Source: Trichopria drosophilae
Taxonomy: Eukaryota; Arthropoda; Insecta; Hymenoptera; Diapriidae
DNA: 64,000 bases
Assembly (NCBI GenBank): GCA_030407085.1
Contig: CM059582.1
Span: forward strand, 30,517,001 to 30,581,000
Direction: 5' to 3'
A model generated the notes under the pieces. That model was not told where the DNA came from, did no database searches, and was given only the letters and a program-made list of their open reading frames with translations. Shown here in pieces: positions 51,601-62,671 of this stretch. The translations under genes were made by a program, and so were the position numbers. Position 1 is the first letter of the stretch, and each line of letters begins with the position of its first letter.

Positions 51601-51960
51601 GGGCGATTTCCGCAATTCCAGGCTTTATTATATATATTTTTTAATGCATTTTAAAAATCCAAAGTGTTGTTTATAAATTGCGAGAAAATATATTAAATCT
51701 AATAATGTTTTATTATTATTTTATTTAATTAACTTATCTTAATATTAACATTTTCATTGATAACGTGAGCCAGATAATTTTTTATACAGTCTGCTGCAAA
51801 TTAAATATCATTATGTTCATATACACAATACAATTTTGACTATATACTTAGTAAATCTTGAAACATAGTTCGAATTGTAATAATCTGCGAGATTTAATCC
51901 GACGTTTTTTGTTTATGATATCACAGCGAGTGTAATATGCTTATATGTGATTTTTCGAAA
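48690..51960. other. AT-rich non-coding stretch
   Basis: No exon or repeat boundary recognised. Moderate-GC patch near 50690-50790. Confidence 0.4.
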
Positions 51961-51969
51961 TCCACATTG

Positions 51970-52140
51970 GGTATGGCTCCAAAAATCGTCAGCTCAAAAA
52001 GCCTACAGTCATAATGCAAATAGATAAAAAAATGTGTCCGTGTAGTCGGTGTTTTGACTGTGAGCTTTTTAATTGTCGGTCTTTTTTTTAATGTCAGGTT
52101 TATTGACCTGTCGGCCTTTAGATTGCATATGATTCTGAGA
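51970..52140. mobile_element. GTCKG-T chain element, copy 4
   Basis: Contains 'gctcaaaaagcctacagtcataatg', 'gataaaaaaatgtgtccgtg' and then TTTTTAATTGTCGGTC / TTTATTGACCTGTCGGCC units. Matches the left and central parts of the copy at 41455-41975. Confidence 0.55.
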
Positions 52141-52679
52141 TGTACGGGTTTGATTTCGGATTAAAAAAAATCTGATGTAATTAGTTTTAATTAAAGATTA
52201 TTTAATACTAGACGGCGTCGATCACAATTACAATAATCCAATAACCAATGAAAAAATTGTATATAGTCTTTGCTGGAATTTTGAAACATGTTTTCTGCAA
52301 CAAATTTACTAAAACCATAAGACATATATGGTCTTCAAAAAATGAGTATTTATATTTAAGCCTCACATTATGTGTGAGATTTTTAGCAAAAAGTGGAATT
52401 TGAGTAACGAGCAATTGAATTTTTGAAAAAATGCTTTTTTACACTAACTCATATAGTTATTTCCATCAGAATCTGTGACAACAATCACAAGTTGTGACAT
52501 TTTATTCGTCGGATGCAAAATAACGCTTAAACAGTTATTTTCATAGGATTAATTATCAGAATTTTCAGTTCTTTATACTTTTTTTCCAGGTTTTTATTAT
52601 TCGAATGCGATATTCTTATATGGTATTTGACAAAAATTATATTATTGAACAATAAAAAGTTTTATTTTTAGAGGTCCAA

Positions 52680-52860
52680 AATGGGTGCGGAACAAAAATC
52701 CTCGAATCAAAAAGCCGATAGTTAAAAAAATAGTCACATGGACAAACCCACAGTCATTTGTTGAATTGTCGTTTTTTTTTACTGTCGTTTTTTTTTGAGT
52801 CTCGGCTTTTTGATTTGTCGGTTTTTCAAAATGCCGAATCCAATAATGCGGATAAAAAAT
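52680..52860. mobile_element. GTCKG-T chain element, copy 5
   Basis: Starts 'gggtgcggaac', contains 'caaaaagccgatagttaaaaaaatagtcacatgg' (close to 41530-41575), then TTGTCG-T runs and ends 'aaaatgccgaatccaataatgcgg'. Confidence 0.6.
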
Positions 52861-53860
52861 TTAAAAAAATGTGATATCATATTTTACATGTAATTTCTCA
52901 TGGAACCGGTTCCAGTCAACTTTTTCGATCAATACGTCATTATTCACAAAAAAATCGTTCAATCTCAAAATTAATAAACATTCAGGCTACAGTGATTACT
53001 TTTTTACAAGTAAATCCTGTAGGTAATGATTGAATAATTATTTTCCATAACACAGCAGTAGTGTATATTTTAAGTATACGGACCTCTGTTTTGAAAAAGT
53101 AACTTTTTGTCGACGAATTATCATAAATTATCTCACCAACATAATAAAATATTATTAGAAGAATAAATATCTTTAAAAATGCGTATAAAAAGCTAATTAT
53201 GTGTTTATCCCATGAAAATAGACATTTTGGTGATATTTTGAATCCGGCCGTTTTAAAGTGTATGTACAACAATAATGGTCCCCTTTTTTATGCCATAAGA
53301 AAACAGAACAAATTGGTTTTCGTCTGAAAACACAAGAATAAGAATAATCTTTCGTAAAAGCTGCCATATTTAATTTCCAAACGGTCATACCGCAATTCTG
53401 ACATCGCAATATTAAAGAGCGACATCAAAAACATATTGGCACGTAATTGTCATCGATTTCATCAGTTTTGATAGTTTGTTGATGGCCGAACATTTTGCAA
53501 GAAAAGTTGGCACTTTGGACAGTAATGGGTTGAATGAAATTATAGGGTTTAAAAATAACAAATACAGCCCTTATTCGTCAGATTTGCATAAAAACTAAAC
53601 TCACAGTGAGCCTATGACTCACTCTAATGACAGAGAATTTTCAAAAAACATATTGTGCAATGTCGGTGCGCATTTCTTGCAAATACTTAGGAACTACCTT
53701 AGGAACTCCCGGTAGGGTCAATCTGTATCGAAACATAACGTACAAAATGTCAAATTTTTCATGACGAACTCGACAAACGATTTCCCCGGACAAATATTGC
53801 TGAGGTGAACTTTCAAACCATGGGATAAATATTTATTATAAAATGTAATGTGAAGTAAAT
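52861..53860. other. AT-rich non-coding stretch
   Basis: Minus-strand frames of 70-96 codons at 52982-53409 have scattered Cys and aromatic residues but no domain pattern I trust. No splice pairing found. Confidence 0.35.
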
Positions 53861-53861
53861 A

Positions 53862-53960
53862 GTCCCCGAGACAAAAAGTATTGACCAAAATTTGAGTAAA
53901 ATTTGATCAAAATGGATTAGATCCAGGACCAAAATTGGACAACTTCTTAAGCAAAAATAA
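53862..53960. repeat. GATCAAAAT-family fragment, copy 1
   Basis: 'cgagacaaaaagtattgaccaaaatttgag', 'tttgatcaaaatggattagatccaggacc' and 'aaaattggacaac' occur in this order. The complement of 55065-55192 carries the same blocks. Confidence 0.5.
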
Positions 53961-54285
53961 ATCAATTTTGTATTATGGAATTTTTCCATGTATCATATCT
54001 CTCCTCGAATTTCGTATTTAGGATGATGCAGAATATCATTTGATAGGTAATTTCATAGTCAATATTTATTTTGCCGCTTTATTCCAAAGTATCATTTGGA
54101 CGTCCGGATACGATATCTCATTACAAGAAAGGAATAATTCATATTTTATAAATAAATCCAAAAAATATACTTTTAGGATAAATAATGATTATTAAACTGC
54201 CAAAATGAAAATATTGACCAATCTGAGAACAAAGTACAGGAAAATGACATGAAAATTTTGTTTAAAAATTACATTTATGCAATTA

Positions 54286-54603
54286 TACCCGAGTAAAAAA
54301 AAGTTGATCAAATTTTGATTAAAATGAGATCAAAATCGGTCAGATTCAAAAATGATCCAAAAGAGATTCAAGTTTTGAGACATTCTAGGACCAACTTTTA
54401 CAAGTTTACAACCAAAAAATAATCTCAATTATAATTGCATGAGATTGAAAACTAATCCAATTTTTGTCTTTAAACCAATAGATCAAAAAATGGTTAATTT
54501 TTGCATCTCATGCAATTATAATTGAGATTGTTTTTTTGTTGTAAACGCGTCCAACTTTGGTCCTGGAATGTCTCAAAACTTGGAACTTTTTTTTACTCGG
54601 GTA
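54286..54603. mobile_element. GATCAAAAT-family foldback element, copy 2
   Basis: A 318-bp palindrome. TACCCGAGTAAAAAAAAGTT at 54286-54305 is exactly mirrored at 54584-54603. Inner arms pair through 'caagttttgagacattc(t/c)aggacc' and 'aatctcaattataattgcatgagat'. The left arm carries an extra block with GATCAAAAT words. No coding capacity. Confidence 0.75.
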
Positions 54604-54634
54604 AAATCAATGCATTCGTATAATGGAAACTTAC

Positions 54635-54829
54635 CGGTCATAATTTGACGTATCTCGCAGATATCGTTCACAATTATCTAGCCGATCATTAGAAGAAATG
54701 ACACTTCGAGATCGCACAGTTATCGGACTCCTGTGTCTTTCTAACTTTCGCTCTAACCTTCTAATTTTTCTCTGTATTTCAGAATTAGATCGACTACGAG
54801 TTCTCCTCTTGTGGCGATAACTTCTATTT
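54635..54829 (-). CDS. RS-rich exon with heptad-like segment, probably retroelement-derived
   Basis: A minus-strand exon with a pyrimidine-rich acceptor (TTTTTTGTTCTCTTACTTATTCAAG) and a perfect donor CCG|GTAAGT. The 65-codon frame reads RSYRHKRRTRSRSNSE, then a charged helical stretch EIQRKIRRLERKLERHR, then SPITVRSRSVISSNDRLD. Arg/Ser-rich heads followed by a short coiled coil occur in Gag-like proteins of insect transposable elements and in some nuclear proteins. I cannot name the family. No partner exon was identified, and a GATCAAAAT-family element lies immediately 3' of the donor. A plus-strand acceptor-like TTTCAG at 54780 competes but has no good frame behind it. Confidence 0.45.
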
Positions 54830-55019
54830 CTTGAATAAGTAAGAGAACAAAAAATGTAATATCATGCCTCAAAATATGAAAAATGGTGTACACAGAGAAA
54901 CCACATATGATATGTTACAATCAGTATGATCATAATGGAAATATTTGAGATTCGTCACTTCGCCCTGTTCGCTGCTTCGCCCCGTCCTCCCCTATATTAA
55001 ATGTAAATAAATATTTAAA

Positions 55020-55060
55020 AAAATAAAATTTGGACGGACTTGGACTCGAACCGAGTACTG
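55020..55060 (-). repeat. tRNA 3'-half-like fragment
   Basis: On the minus strand, ACTCGGTTCGAGTCCAAG contains a perfect B-box core and a possible T stem, followed by TCCGTCC and an A/T-rich tail. There is no 5' half. Probably a SINE or tRNA remnant. Confidence 0.3.
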
Positions 55061-55064
55061 GGGT

Positions 55065-55195
55065 AACTCAAAAAGTCGTCCAATTTTCGTCCTGGATAGT
55101 CTCAAAACTATGATCCCAGTTAGATCACTTCTGGATCTAATCGATTTTGGTCAATAATCTATACAGTTTTGATCAAATTTTTTGTCTCCAAAATC
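55065..55195. repeat. GATCAAAAT-family fragment, copy 3
   Basis: Complement of the block order at 53862-53960: 'gtccaattttcgtcctgga', 'tctcaaaactatgatcc', 'ggatctaatcgattttggtcaat' and 'ttttgatcaaattttttgtctc'. Confidence 0.5.
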
Positions 55196-55429
55196 TGGAA
55201 CATCAAATTCAGTCTTCCTATGAGCCTTAGATGCCATTTTAAGTCTTTTTCAACTGGAAAAACTTGAACCTTCCACAAATTCTTCATCGCTGTTACTTAG
55301 TCCATCAGAAAAACACTGTAAATGGGAACAGAAGCTCGGGACTAGAATTGGGATAAAATTAAGTGGAAAAAAGACCAAACGATAATATAATCAATAGCCA
55401 GGGGGGTAATGAAAGTGATGTAGTTCAGT

Positions 55430-55760
55430 GCCGTGTAAACAATGAAACGCGAGTGTTATCCTGGGAGAGGCGAGACGAAGGGTGGACCAATGTGGTGCGA
55501 GCGTTTTACGGTTAACTGGTTAAGCCATAAGCTTGCAAGCGCCGTGCATTTCGGTCAAACATTTGTTTCGCACTGTGGTCAGCGCGGAACCATCCGAACG
55601 GTTGCACCGAAACCAATCGACTTCCGCGGCATTTTATATAACGCTCCGTGCAACAGTGAAGAACAATGGCTTCGTTTGATCGATCATCGAGACTCTATTT
55701 ATGTACTTTTTTAGTCTGTACGGACGCAGGGAAGCTGCCAGTAGACGAATTAACAGCGTG
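55430..55760. other. GC-rich island, candidate regulatory element
   Basis: Complex sequence with CpGs. A 90-codon frame (55442-55714) exists, but the product has no recognised domain and no flanking splice signals. Confidence 0.3.
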
Positions 55761-55779
55761 AAACATTGAAATGGCCCAA

Positions 55780-58730
55780 TGTTATTTGCATACGCATAAG
55801 AGGTCTCCTCGTTGACGAAATGCAATTTTCACAGGAAGCTTGCAAAACAGCCCCTTGCTTTGCATCGCATTTTTTTAACTTCATTTTACCCATTGATAAA
55901 ACTGCATGGGGTAGGGGGTACTCAATAAATATTGATTCTGTGAACAAATTATGCAAAAATTCGATTCCTTTCTTGTGACCCCTAGCCTGGAGAACAGTAT
56001 TTAAATAACTCTATAAACCGATATTTAAAATTTGTTATTTATTAATAATCAATCTGAAAGGTGTATATTCATGTGCAAATTCCTGATGGTTCATTTTTTT
56101 TAAATTCAATAACAGATTTTTTACGGGAATTGTTTTCTTTGAGAGCGTTTCAAATTTATTTAATTGATTAATGTCGAGCTTTTAGTAGTGAAGGTCAACG
56201 AATTTTTCTTTGCTTTCGGAACATTCTAATGACTTTCTAATTCAATCTTTTATTTACCAAATTGAAAGTTTATAGTTGAGCTTTCGACTGGTAATCTAAA
56301 GGCCCCAAGATCATGTCCTTCTATGTAAATGTGAATTAGTTAAAAGCTACCAATAAGAAAATGAAAAGTGAATAACCAAATGAATTAGTAATAATTTTTG
56401 ATAATAAAAAATTAAAACCTACTAATTTATTACTAATTCTACAAACTACTAAACTAAAATAGTCAATATCTGCTTGGATATTAGTGGAATTTTACTCATG
56501 AATTAGTATTTATCAGTAAAAAATTTACTAATTGATGGTAACCCATTTTTTATTGCAGATAAGTTTTTTTGATAAATTCAAGTTAAGAGACTTGGTATCT
56601 ACCGGATGTCCTTTAAACTTCCTTGTTTACTTTCTGAAGTTTTTCCAAAATTGTCGGTTTCTTGCGGTATTTAAGATCATAACTTGACAAATTCAATGTT
56701 TTCATTCTTAAATGTTTTTCAAAAAAGCCCCCTATTCGAGAATCAAAAAGATATCAACACAATTTCAGTCCATGAAATTACCATCGGTTGCTATTGTAGA
56801 TCATGAGACAGCCAATTTGGTATAGAATTACAATGTTTTTTCCGTATTCATTAAGAAAATGTCATTATTTCATGACATAATGAAGAATTCACAATTTTAT
56901 GATCTCAGTTTTTGTTAAGACATTTATCTACAAATGAAACAAAAATTTACTCCGACAACTGGATTATGAAAACTAAAAATATTTAGATAGAATGTAAGTT
57001 ATTGTCATTATTTGTTATTTTATTTTTGTTATAAACTGCACTTGACGATATTTCGTGTACCATAAAATTTCAGTAAATTTAATGTAGTTTAATGATAAAT
57101 GGTCTGCAGTAGAGTAAAAAACGTTCAGAACTCTTGAAGGAACTGAACTGCCGTAAGTTTCCAGTCGAACGGAGAACATTTTTCTTAAAGTTTCAAATCC
57201 TTATTGCCATTACACGATGTTCTGATACATTTATAATGCTGCCTCTAAATATCTAATTTATCAAAAATAGCAGTTTCATTTTATAACTGTTTTTAAAACC
57301 TTACCAATTATTCATTTTGAAATATATCTTTGAAATCAATTTACCAGAGTTTGTTGTGAATTTATTTTCAAATCTCTATTGTTTTGTTAGCTTAAATACA
57401 TAGTGTCACTAGACTGACAACTTACACTAGAAAATTATCGAATACATTTTAGTAGATTTTATGCAGACTAGTGCAAACTAAATTGCATGTATTGCAACAT
57501 ATTAATTATTTGACCATTCGAAATAATGAGAATTAAACAATTTTTATGAGACTTCTCGATGGGGTTTGTGCTGAAGTACTTTTATAGACTAGTTATTGCA
57601 ATTTCATTTGTTTACAGCACTAGTGCTTAATGCTATTCTTTTAAATTGTGTGTGCATAGGTAGACAAAAATTTCTGTCATATTTAGTTACTTCTTAAGGC
57701 TGTCGAATGGTAAATATATGTAACTGAAACAATCTTTAAATATTATGTTCAAATTAAAAATGTTTAGAAGCATAATTGAGGGTATTACTTCACAGAAACC
57801 AAAGGAATGGTGATCTATTGTAACTATTTAAATTGGACATCTTTTAAATTTTTCATCATCATTATTTGGAAATATAACAAGAATCAAAAATGAAGAACCT
57901 AAATATTATTTTGATTAAAGTTTTATTTAAATGAGTGTTATCTATAACTAATATGTCATAAATGGAAATAACTGTCAATCGAAATTTTGAATCTTGTAAT
58001 TGTAATTGAAAATATGAAATAACAGTTATGGAGAAAAACCAACTCGAAATACGACTGATAATAAATTTTAGAGCGTATTATTCAACCATTTTATTTTGAT
58101 ATTCCTATAATGAATAACTTTAGTATAATCAGTCTTGAAATTTTAAAATATCTCTGTGAATTCATGAGGTTTTAGAGAAAAAAACGTCCCGAGAGGCCTG
58201 CTAATCTTTTTTGAAAATATGCAAACTAAAATGTGAGACTAACCCAATTATTAAAAAATTCGAAAAATGGTTAGTTCTTTATATGTAAAAAGGAACAGTT
58301 TTATTTAAAATATTATTTATTGTACACTAAAGGACGGAAAAATATGAGATACAATATAATTGTTCCGGTTAAACTTACTTCATAGTGACATTTCGAAAAT
58401 GGTTGGGTCAATGTGTAACTCGTTCAAACAAACAACATTTTCGAGTAGTACACTTAAACAACACTCGCAACTCTGTTTTGAATTCGCTCTTATAATATTT
58501 CTCAAACACCCATTACATGTTTAAGTTGCCCTTGAGTATCCCGGTAACAAATTTTCTATAATTTTACAATGTTTATTCGTGTCTTTTTCGTAAGAATTTA
58601 TTAGCCACTGCAGTCACCTCAATTGCTTTCAAAATGATTGCAAAAAGTTAAATTTTGTCAATATAATCGACGTTATAACAATTAATTTTTTCTGCTGATT
58701 ACTTACGCTGCCTTTTAAAAATATTCCCGT
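55780..58730. other. AT-rich non-coding stretch
   Basis: No exon, RNA gene or bounded repeat recognised. Confidence 0.4.
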
Positions 58731-58731
58731 G

Positions 58732-58898
58732 TGAAAAAACCATATATTGAAAACATATATTACAAAATATACTGTGTATATGGTATATATATAGCGACGA
58801 AAACATATAATATATCATACTTATATGTGTTACTATATATTTTCTATGTATTTCGCCATATATTTTAAAATATATTTTTACAATATATGGTTTTTCCA
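58732..58898. mobile_element. Short ATATATGG-family palindrome
   Basis: GAAAAAACCATATATTG at the left is mirrored by CAATATATGGTTTTTCC at the right, with ATATAT-rich arms between. A short relative of the 59049-59699 element. Confidence 0.65.
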
Positions 58899-58948
58899 TG
58901 GAGGTGATTATGAACGTTATGAATAATAATATAAGAGTTCGTAAAATT

Positions 58949-58961
58949 GGGGGGGGGGGGG
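58949..58961. repeat. Poly-G run
   Basis: A run of about 13 G, the longest G homopolymer in the window, between the two ATATATGG-family elements. Length may be unstable or an assembly artefact. Confidence 0.85.
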
Positions 58962-59048
58962 GACATGGCGGTATTAAGGGTCGTTCAATTCAAAACAGAG
59001 GTCAAATTTTTCGAATTCAAATCTACCCCCTTCTATCCCTAATATTCT

Positions 59049-59699
59049 CCGCATGAAAAAGCACTATATTGGACAATATACCATCAATATATGGGACCCG
59101 TATATAGATTTTTGCCGCAATCTGTATATTTGTTCCATATATTGTTAATACATTCAGCCATATATTTTAAACTATAAATGTATACATATAATGTACGGTA
59201 AGATATAGTGGAAACATATGTGATAATAATATATGGTAGGATATAAGGAATAATATATTGATGAATATATGGACTAATATATGGTCGAATATATGGAATA
59301 GTATATGGAGAAATATGTGGATTAAATTTGAATGAATCTCGATTGAGTCGGGAATTCATTCTGGAAAATTTTCAATTCTTTCTAATCTGCAAATACACTT
59401 CGACTGAACCTGGAACCAATCTTGATGTCATTCTGGGTCCATATTTTTCCATACAATTTTTCCATATATCCTACCATATATTATTATCATATATGTTTCC
59501 ACTATATCTTACCGTACATTATACATTATATTATACAAAATATGTTTAAAATATATGGCTGAATGTATTAACAATATATGGAACAAATATAATTTGCGGC
59601 AAAAATCTATATACGGGTCCCATATACTGATGATATATTGTCATATATTTACCATATATTTCCACATATATTTTTCCAATATACTGCTTTTTCATGCGG
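59049..59699. mobile_element. Long ATATATGG-family foldback element
   Basis: A 651-bp inverted repeat. CCGCATGAAAAAGCA at 59049 is mirrored by TGCTTTTTCATGCGG ending 59699. Arms of about 200-240 bp pair through 'gggacccgtatatagatttttgccgca', 'ggctgaatgtattaacaatatatggaa' and 'ggtaagatatagtggaaacatat'. The unpaired centre (about 59300-59460) is ordinary sequence. The ATATATGG word recurs dozens of times in both orientations. The small Tyr/Ile-rich frames are by-products. Confidence 0.8.
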
Positions 59700-61670
59700 T
59701 TCATCGTTAAACTGCAGTAATGTCTGACTTTTCTTAGAATGCGGCAAGAAAACAAATCTTCATCACCATATAAATTAGTCTAATGCAGCAAATTTTTTGA
59801 GCAATTTTAAAACCCTACCATTTCTAGACATTCTGTACGATAATTTTTCAGTTACTATTTACCACTACTTGAATATCCAGATCCTTACATAATCTTAAAT
59901 GTACGACAGTTTTACGATTAAAAGTTACCCTTTAGCATAGTAACAATAGTTCACGGTGAGATATCTAACTTACCTTGATCCACTTCCAAAAAATGACCCA
60001 TATACATGAAACTATTATGCTCCTATTTTCTTAACATATTAAGTCCCAGAGCTGCACGGTTTTTCTTTATTTTCCAGTTTCATTTTCAACAAGAAGGTAG
60101 GCATTTTCACTAAAACTAGTAAATAAAAAAGGACTGAATCGTTTCTTCAAAATTCGGACACTGTAAGGGTTATTCTAATTACTATAGACGGTATCCTAAA
60201 AAATACCAAAGAAATTACCTAACAACTAATCGAGGAATTTCAGAAATAAATGATTTTTACACTTTTCAAATAATTCTCGATCAGTTCACAATTAATGTAT
60301 TTGGTGTTTTGTAGTAAACCATCTACAGTAATTAGAATTACCTTTGCAGAGCCTGAATTTTTTAAATTTTACTCAGTCATTTTCAATCATTCGGTGAAAT
60401 TCCTGCCTTACCGGCGGACCACGTTTGAACCTCCATACAGATTATTCATAAAGTTGGTGTTCACTGTTACGATATTCGTTTTACTAAACAAACCTTTTAA
60501 AAAGACGACTAACAAATGAAAACTCTGATGGGTACATTGATGTAAATAGATAATGGGCGAATATATGTTGGTTTAGTACACATGTAAAAACAATTTCCCC
60601 AACTCCAATCTTATGGGCACATTCAAAAATATTACATAAGATCACTTTCAATTTATTATTGTAGCAGTTTCTGAGAACAAAGTTACGACAGTTATTGAGA
60701 ACGAAGCTCGAAAATCAACGAATAATTTGCGTCTCTAGGGTGTAATGGTGGACACTTTAACGACTGGAATACCATTCTTTTTTCTAAATTTTCAACGCTG
60801 TCAATTTTAAATTTATTACCAGAATCATTACGACTTATCTGAAGATCTCATCATATTCTAAAATTGAAAACGCTTTGCTAGAATCTCGTAACCTTGATTG
60901 AAGGTGACACGGATATCTGCCCTAACAAATCACCTTGCGTGTTTATGAAAATTAAATGTGACTTCTTCAAAATGGAGGTTCAAGTTAATAAAAAAAAACG
61001 AATTTATTTTTAGTTTTGTCATTCTAATCTCATCGAATCTTTTAAAAAATAAAAAAAATTTTATTTATGCCGCCATATCGACGCCACCATATTTAAATTT
61101 TCGAACCACTCAACGGAGTTTGTTAAAGTAGATATTCATGCCACCTTCTAATACGACTGACTCTTCAAATTTTAAAATGTGAGACTTTAAAAGAAAAGTT
61201 ATCCAAAATCTGGTGAACTTAAGGAAAACTGGAATCTAACTTTCTTACAGCGCTCCATCGGTCATTTTTACACTAGATAATGTCTTAAATTAAGGCGGAA
61301 TAGATGCTTAATTTAAGATATAACAATACTTGTGCCTTATGCTTTGGCTGTAACAATTTTAATCCTCCTGTGCTTGCGCACGAGTATACACGTCCAAACA
61401 CCTCATCGAAAGCCAAAACATTTTTGTTAATAACTTGTGATGAAATTAATTTTATGGCCCTTTTGACATTGTAAATTGAAGATTAACGTTCGAAGATTGA
61501 CACAAATGTTCTGAAGTTTTTTTTTCATGGCCAGTTGCATTGAGAAGTGCAGCGTTGAAACTAATAGATTTGGCTTTCCCGTTCTTAAAGGATTAATTCG
61601 TTAATCAATAGATTGGAATACGGAATGCATTACAGCTTGTCTAGTTCAAAGCATTGTCGTCGAAAATCCA
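59700..61670. other. AT-rich non-coding stretch
   Basis: No exon recognised. 'gccgccatatcgacgccaccat' near 61068 resembles words inside the TTAA MITE and may be an old fragment. Confidence 0.35.
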
Positions 61671-61679
61671 CTTGAAACT

Positions 61680-62050
61680 ATTATTGAGGCGCGACAATAG
61701 AGAACAACAATCTACACCTGCCAGAAGGACGTAACTGTCGCACCGGGACCCCAACACCTCAAGTTACGACAGTGACGTGGTGCAGTGCGAGGCTAAGTAG
61801 ATTCGCCGCGCAGTAACCATGCGTACTGATAGAGCCGTCGCACATCCCGTCTGCGGGAGATATGTGGGTTGAAATCTAGTTACGAGATATCCACTTGGCT
61901 TGGGCTTAGGTCTCCAATGCCAAGGGTCACCGCAAGCAGGTGCTAGCTACTTCACCCCAGAGATCAACCGACCGTGACGTATGACGTTTCATATTCTTTC
62001 ATCTCGGTTTCTCATTGTTGACGTTTCGCTTCAATAAAGCGAATCCCGTC
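61680..62050. other. GC-rich block upstream of the sugar transporter
   Basis: Complex GC-rich sequence with small self-complementary pieces ('ctgtcg...cgacag', 'ttggcttgggc...tgccaagg', 'ttcgcttcaataaagcgaa'). Its position 250-600 bases 5' of the first coding exon suits a promoter-proximal region, but a structured RNA or unlisted repeat is also possible. It matched none of the spliceosomal RNAs or 5S rRNA I compared by eye. Confidence 0.3.
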
Positions 62051-62054
62051 CATT

Positions 62055-62086
62055 TTTATATCAGGCAACGTAGAACGTAATCAACC
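62055..62086 (+). promoter_or_regulatory. Possible TATA box and start region of the transporter gene
   Basis: TTTTATAT (62055-62062) is followed about 20-26 bases later by TCAACC, a weak insect initiator. This would leave a 5' UTR of about 195 bases before the ATG at 62279. Suggestive only. Confidence 0.25.
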
Positions 62087-62278
62087 AGAGGGCTACGAAT
62101 CCGACAGTCAATCAATCAGCTCGTGCACTTTTCGTTAAAAAAAAAAAGAAATAGAATGCGCTATTCTGAAAATATATGTACATACTGTGATTGCTTTTTG
62201 GTTAATGCTATAGAAACCCTCGTAGAATAATGGACCATCATTGAACCCAAATTCGGAAGGGGATTGTCTGTGAGTAGA

Positions 62279-62321
62279 ATGGATTTCGCAATTTTTCGAC
62301 AAGTGCTGATTGGATTGGTTT
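62279..62321 (+). CDS. MFS sugar transporter (Tret1-like), exon 1
   Basis: ATG followed by 14 codons (MDFAIFRQVLIGLV) and one base, then a perfect T|GTAAGT donor. The single leftover base joins the next exon's GT to make a Cys codon, so the phase is right. The segment RQVLIGLV begins the first membrane helix, which continues in exon 2. This supports the upstream ATG over the internal Met at 62722, which would cut the protein in the middle of its first conserved region. Confidence 0.85.
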
Positions 62322-62671
62322 GTAAGTATTTGATTGTTTAAATGATCAAACGGAATAAAAAGCGTGAGTAATTCAAGGGAACTTGTTATCGACGTAAAAT
62401 CGATAGGTCGTACTAAAATAAAAGCTTCTATTCACACATGATTCCTGTACTCCAGGTATATTAAATTAATTTTATTATTCAAAAAAGTTCTTGCATAATA
62501 GAAAAGTTTCACGGTAGTTATTAAATTGTACTCTGCATTAATTAGTTCAAAGTTACTTTTAATTCACAAGACTTCCTTGAACATACTCGCTATCTTTATG
62601 GTGATCGCTTAGAACCCTCGAAGGGATTCTAATACGGTGTAAATGCTCAATTGTAACGTGTTGGACTTTAG
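62322..62671 (+). other. Intron 1 of the sugar transporter gene
   Basis: A 350-base GTAAGT...TTTAG intron, phase 1, AT-rich, with nothing further recognised inside. Confidence 0.8.

Noticed and set aside
53197..53409. Cys-containing minus-strand frame resembling a zinc-binding protein
   Set aside because: Cys spacing fits no known finger, frame is short and the region has no splice support.
55442..55714. 90-codon plus-strand frame
   Set aside because: No recognised domain, no splice signals at its edges, antisense frames of equal length overlap.
61680..62050. snRNA or 5S rRNA gene in the GC-rich block
   Set aside because: No match by eye to U1, U2, U4, U5 or 5S signatures.
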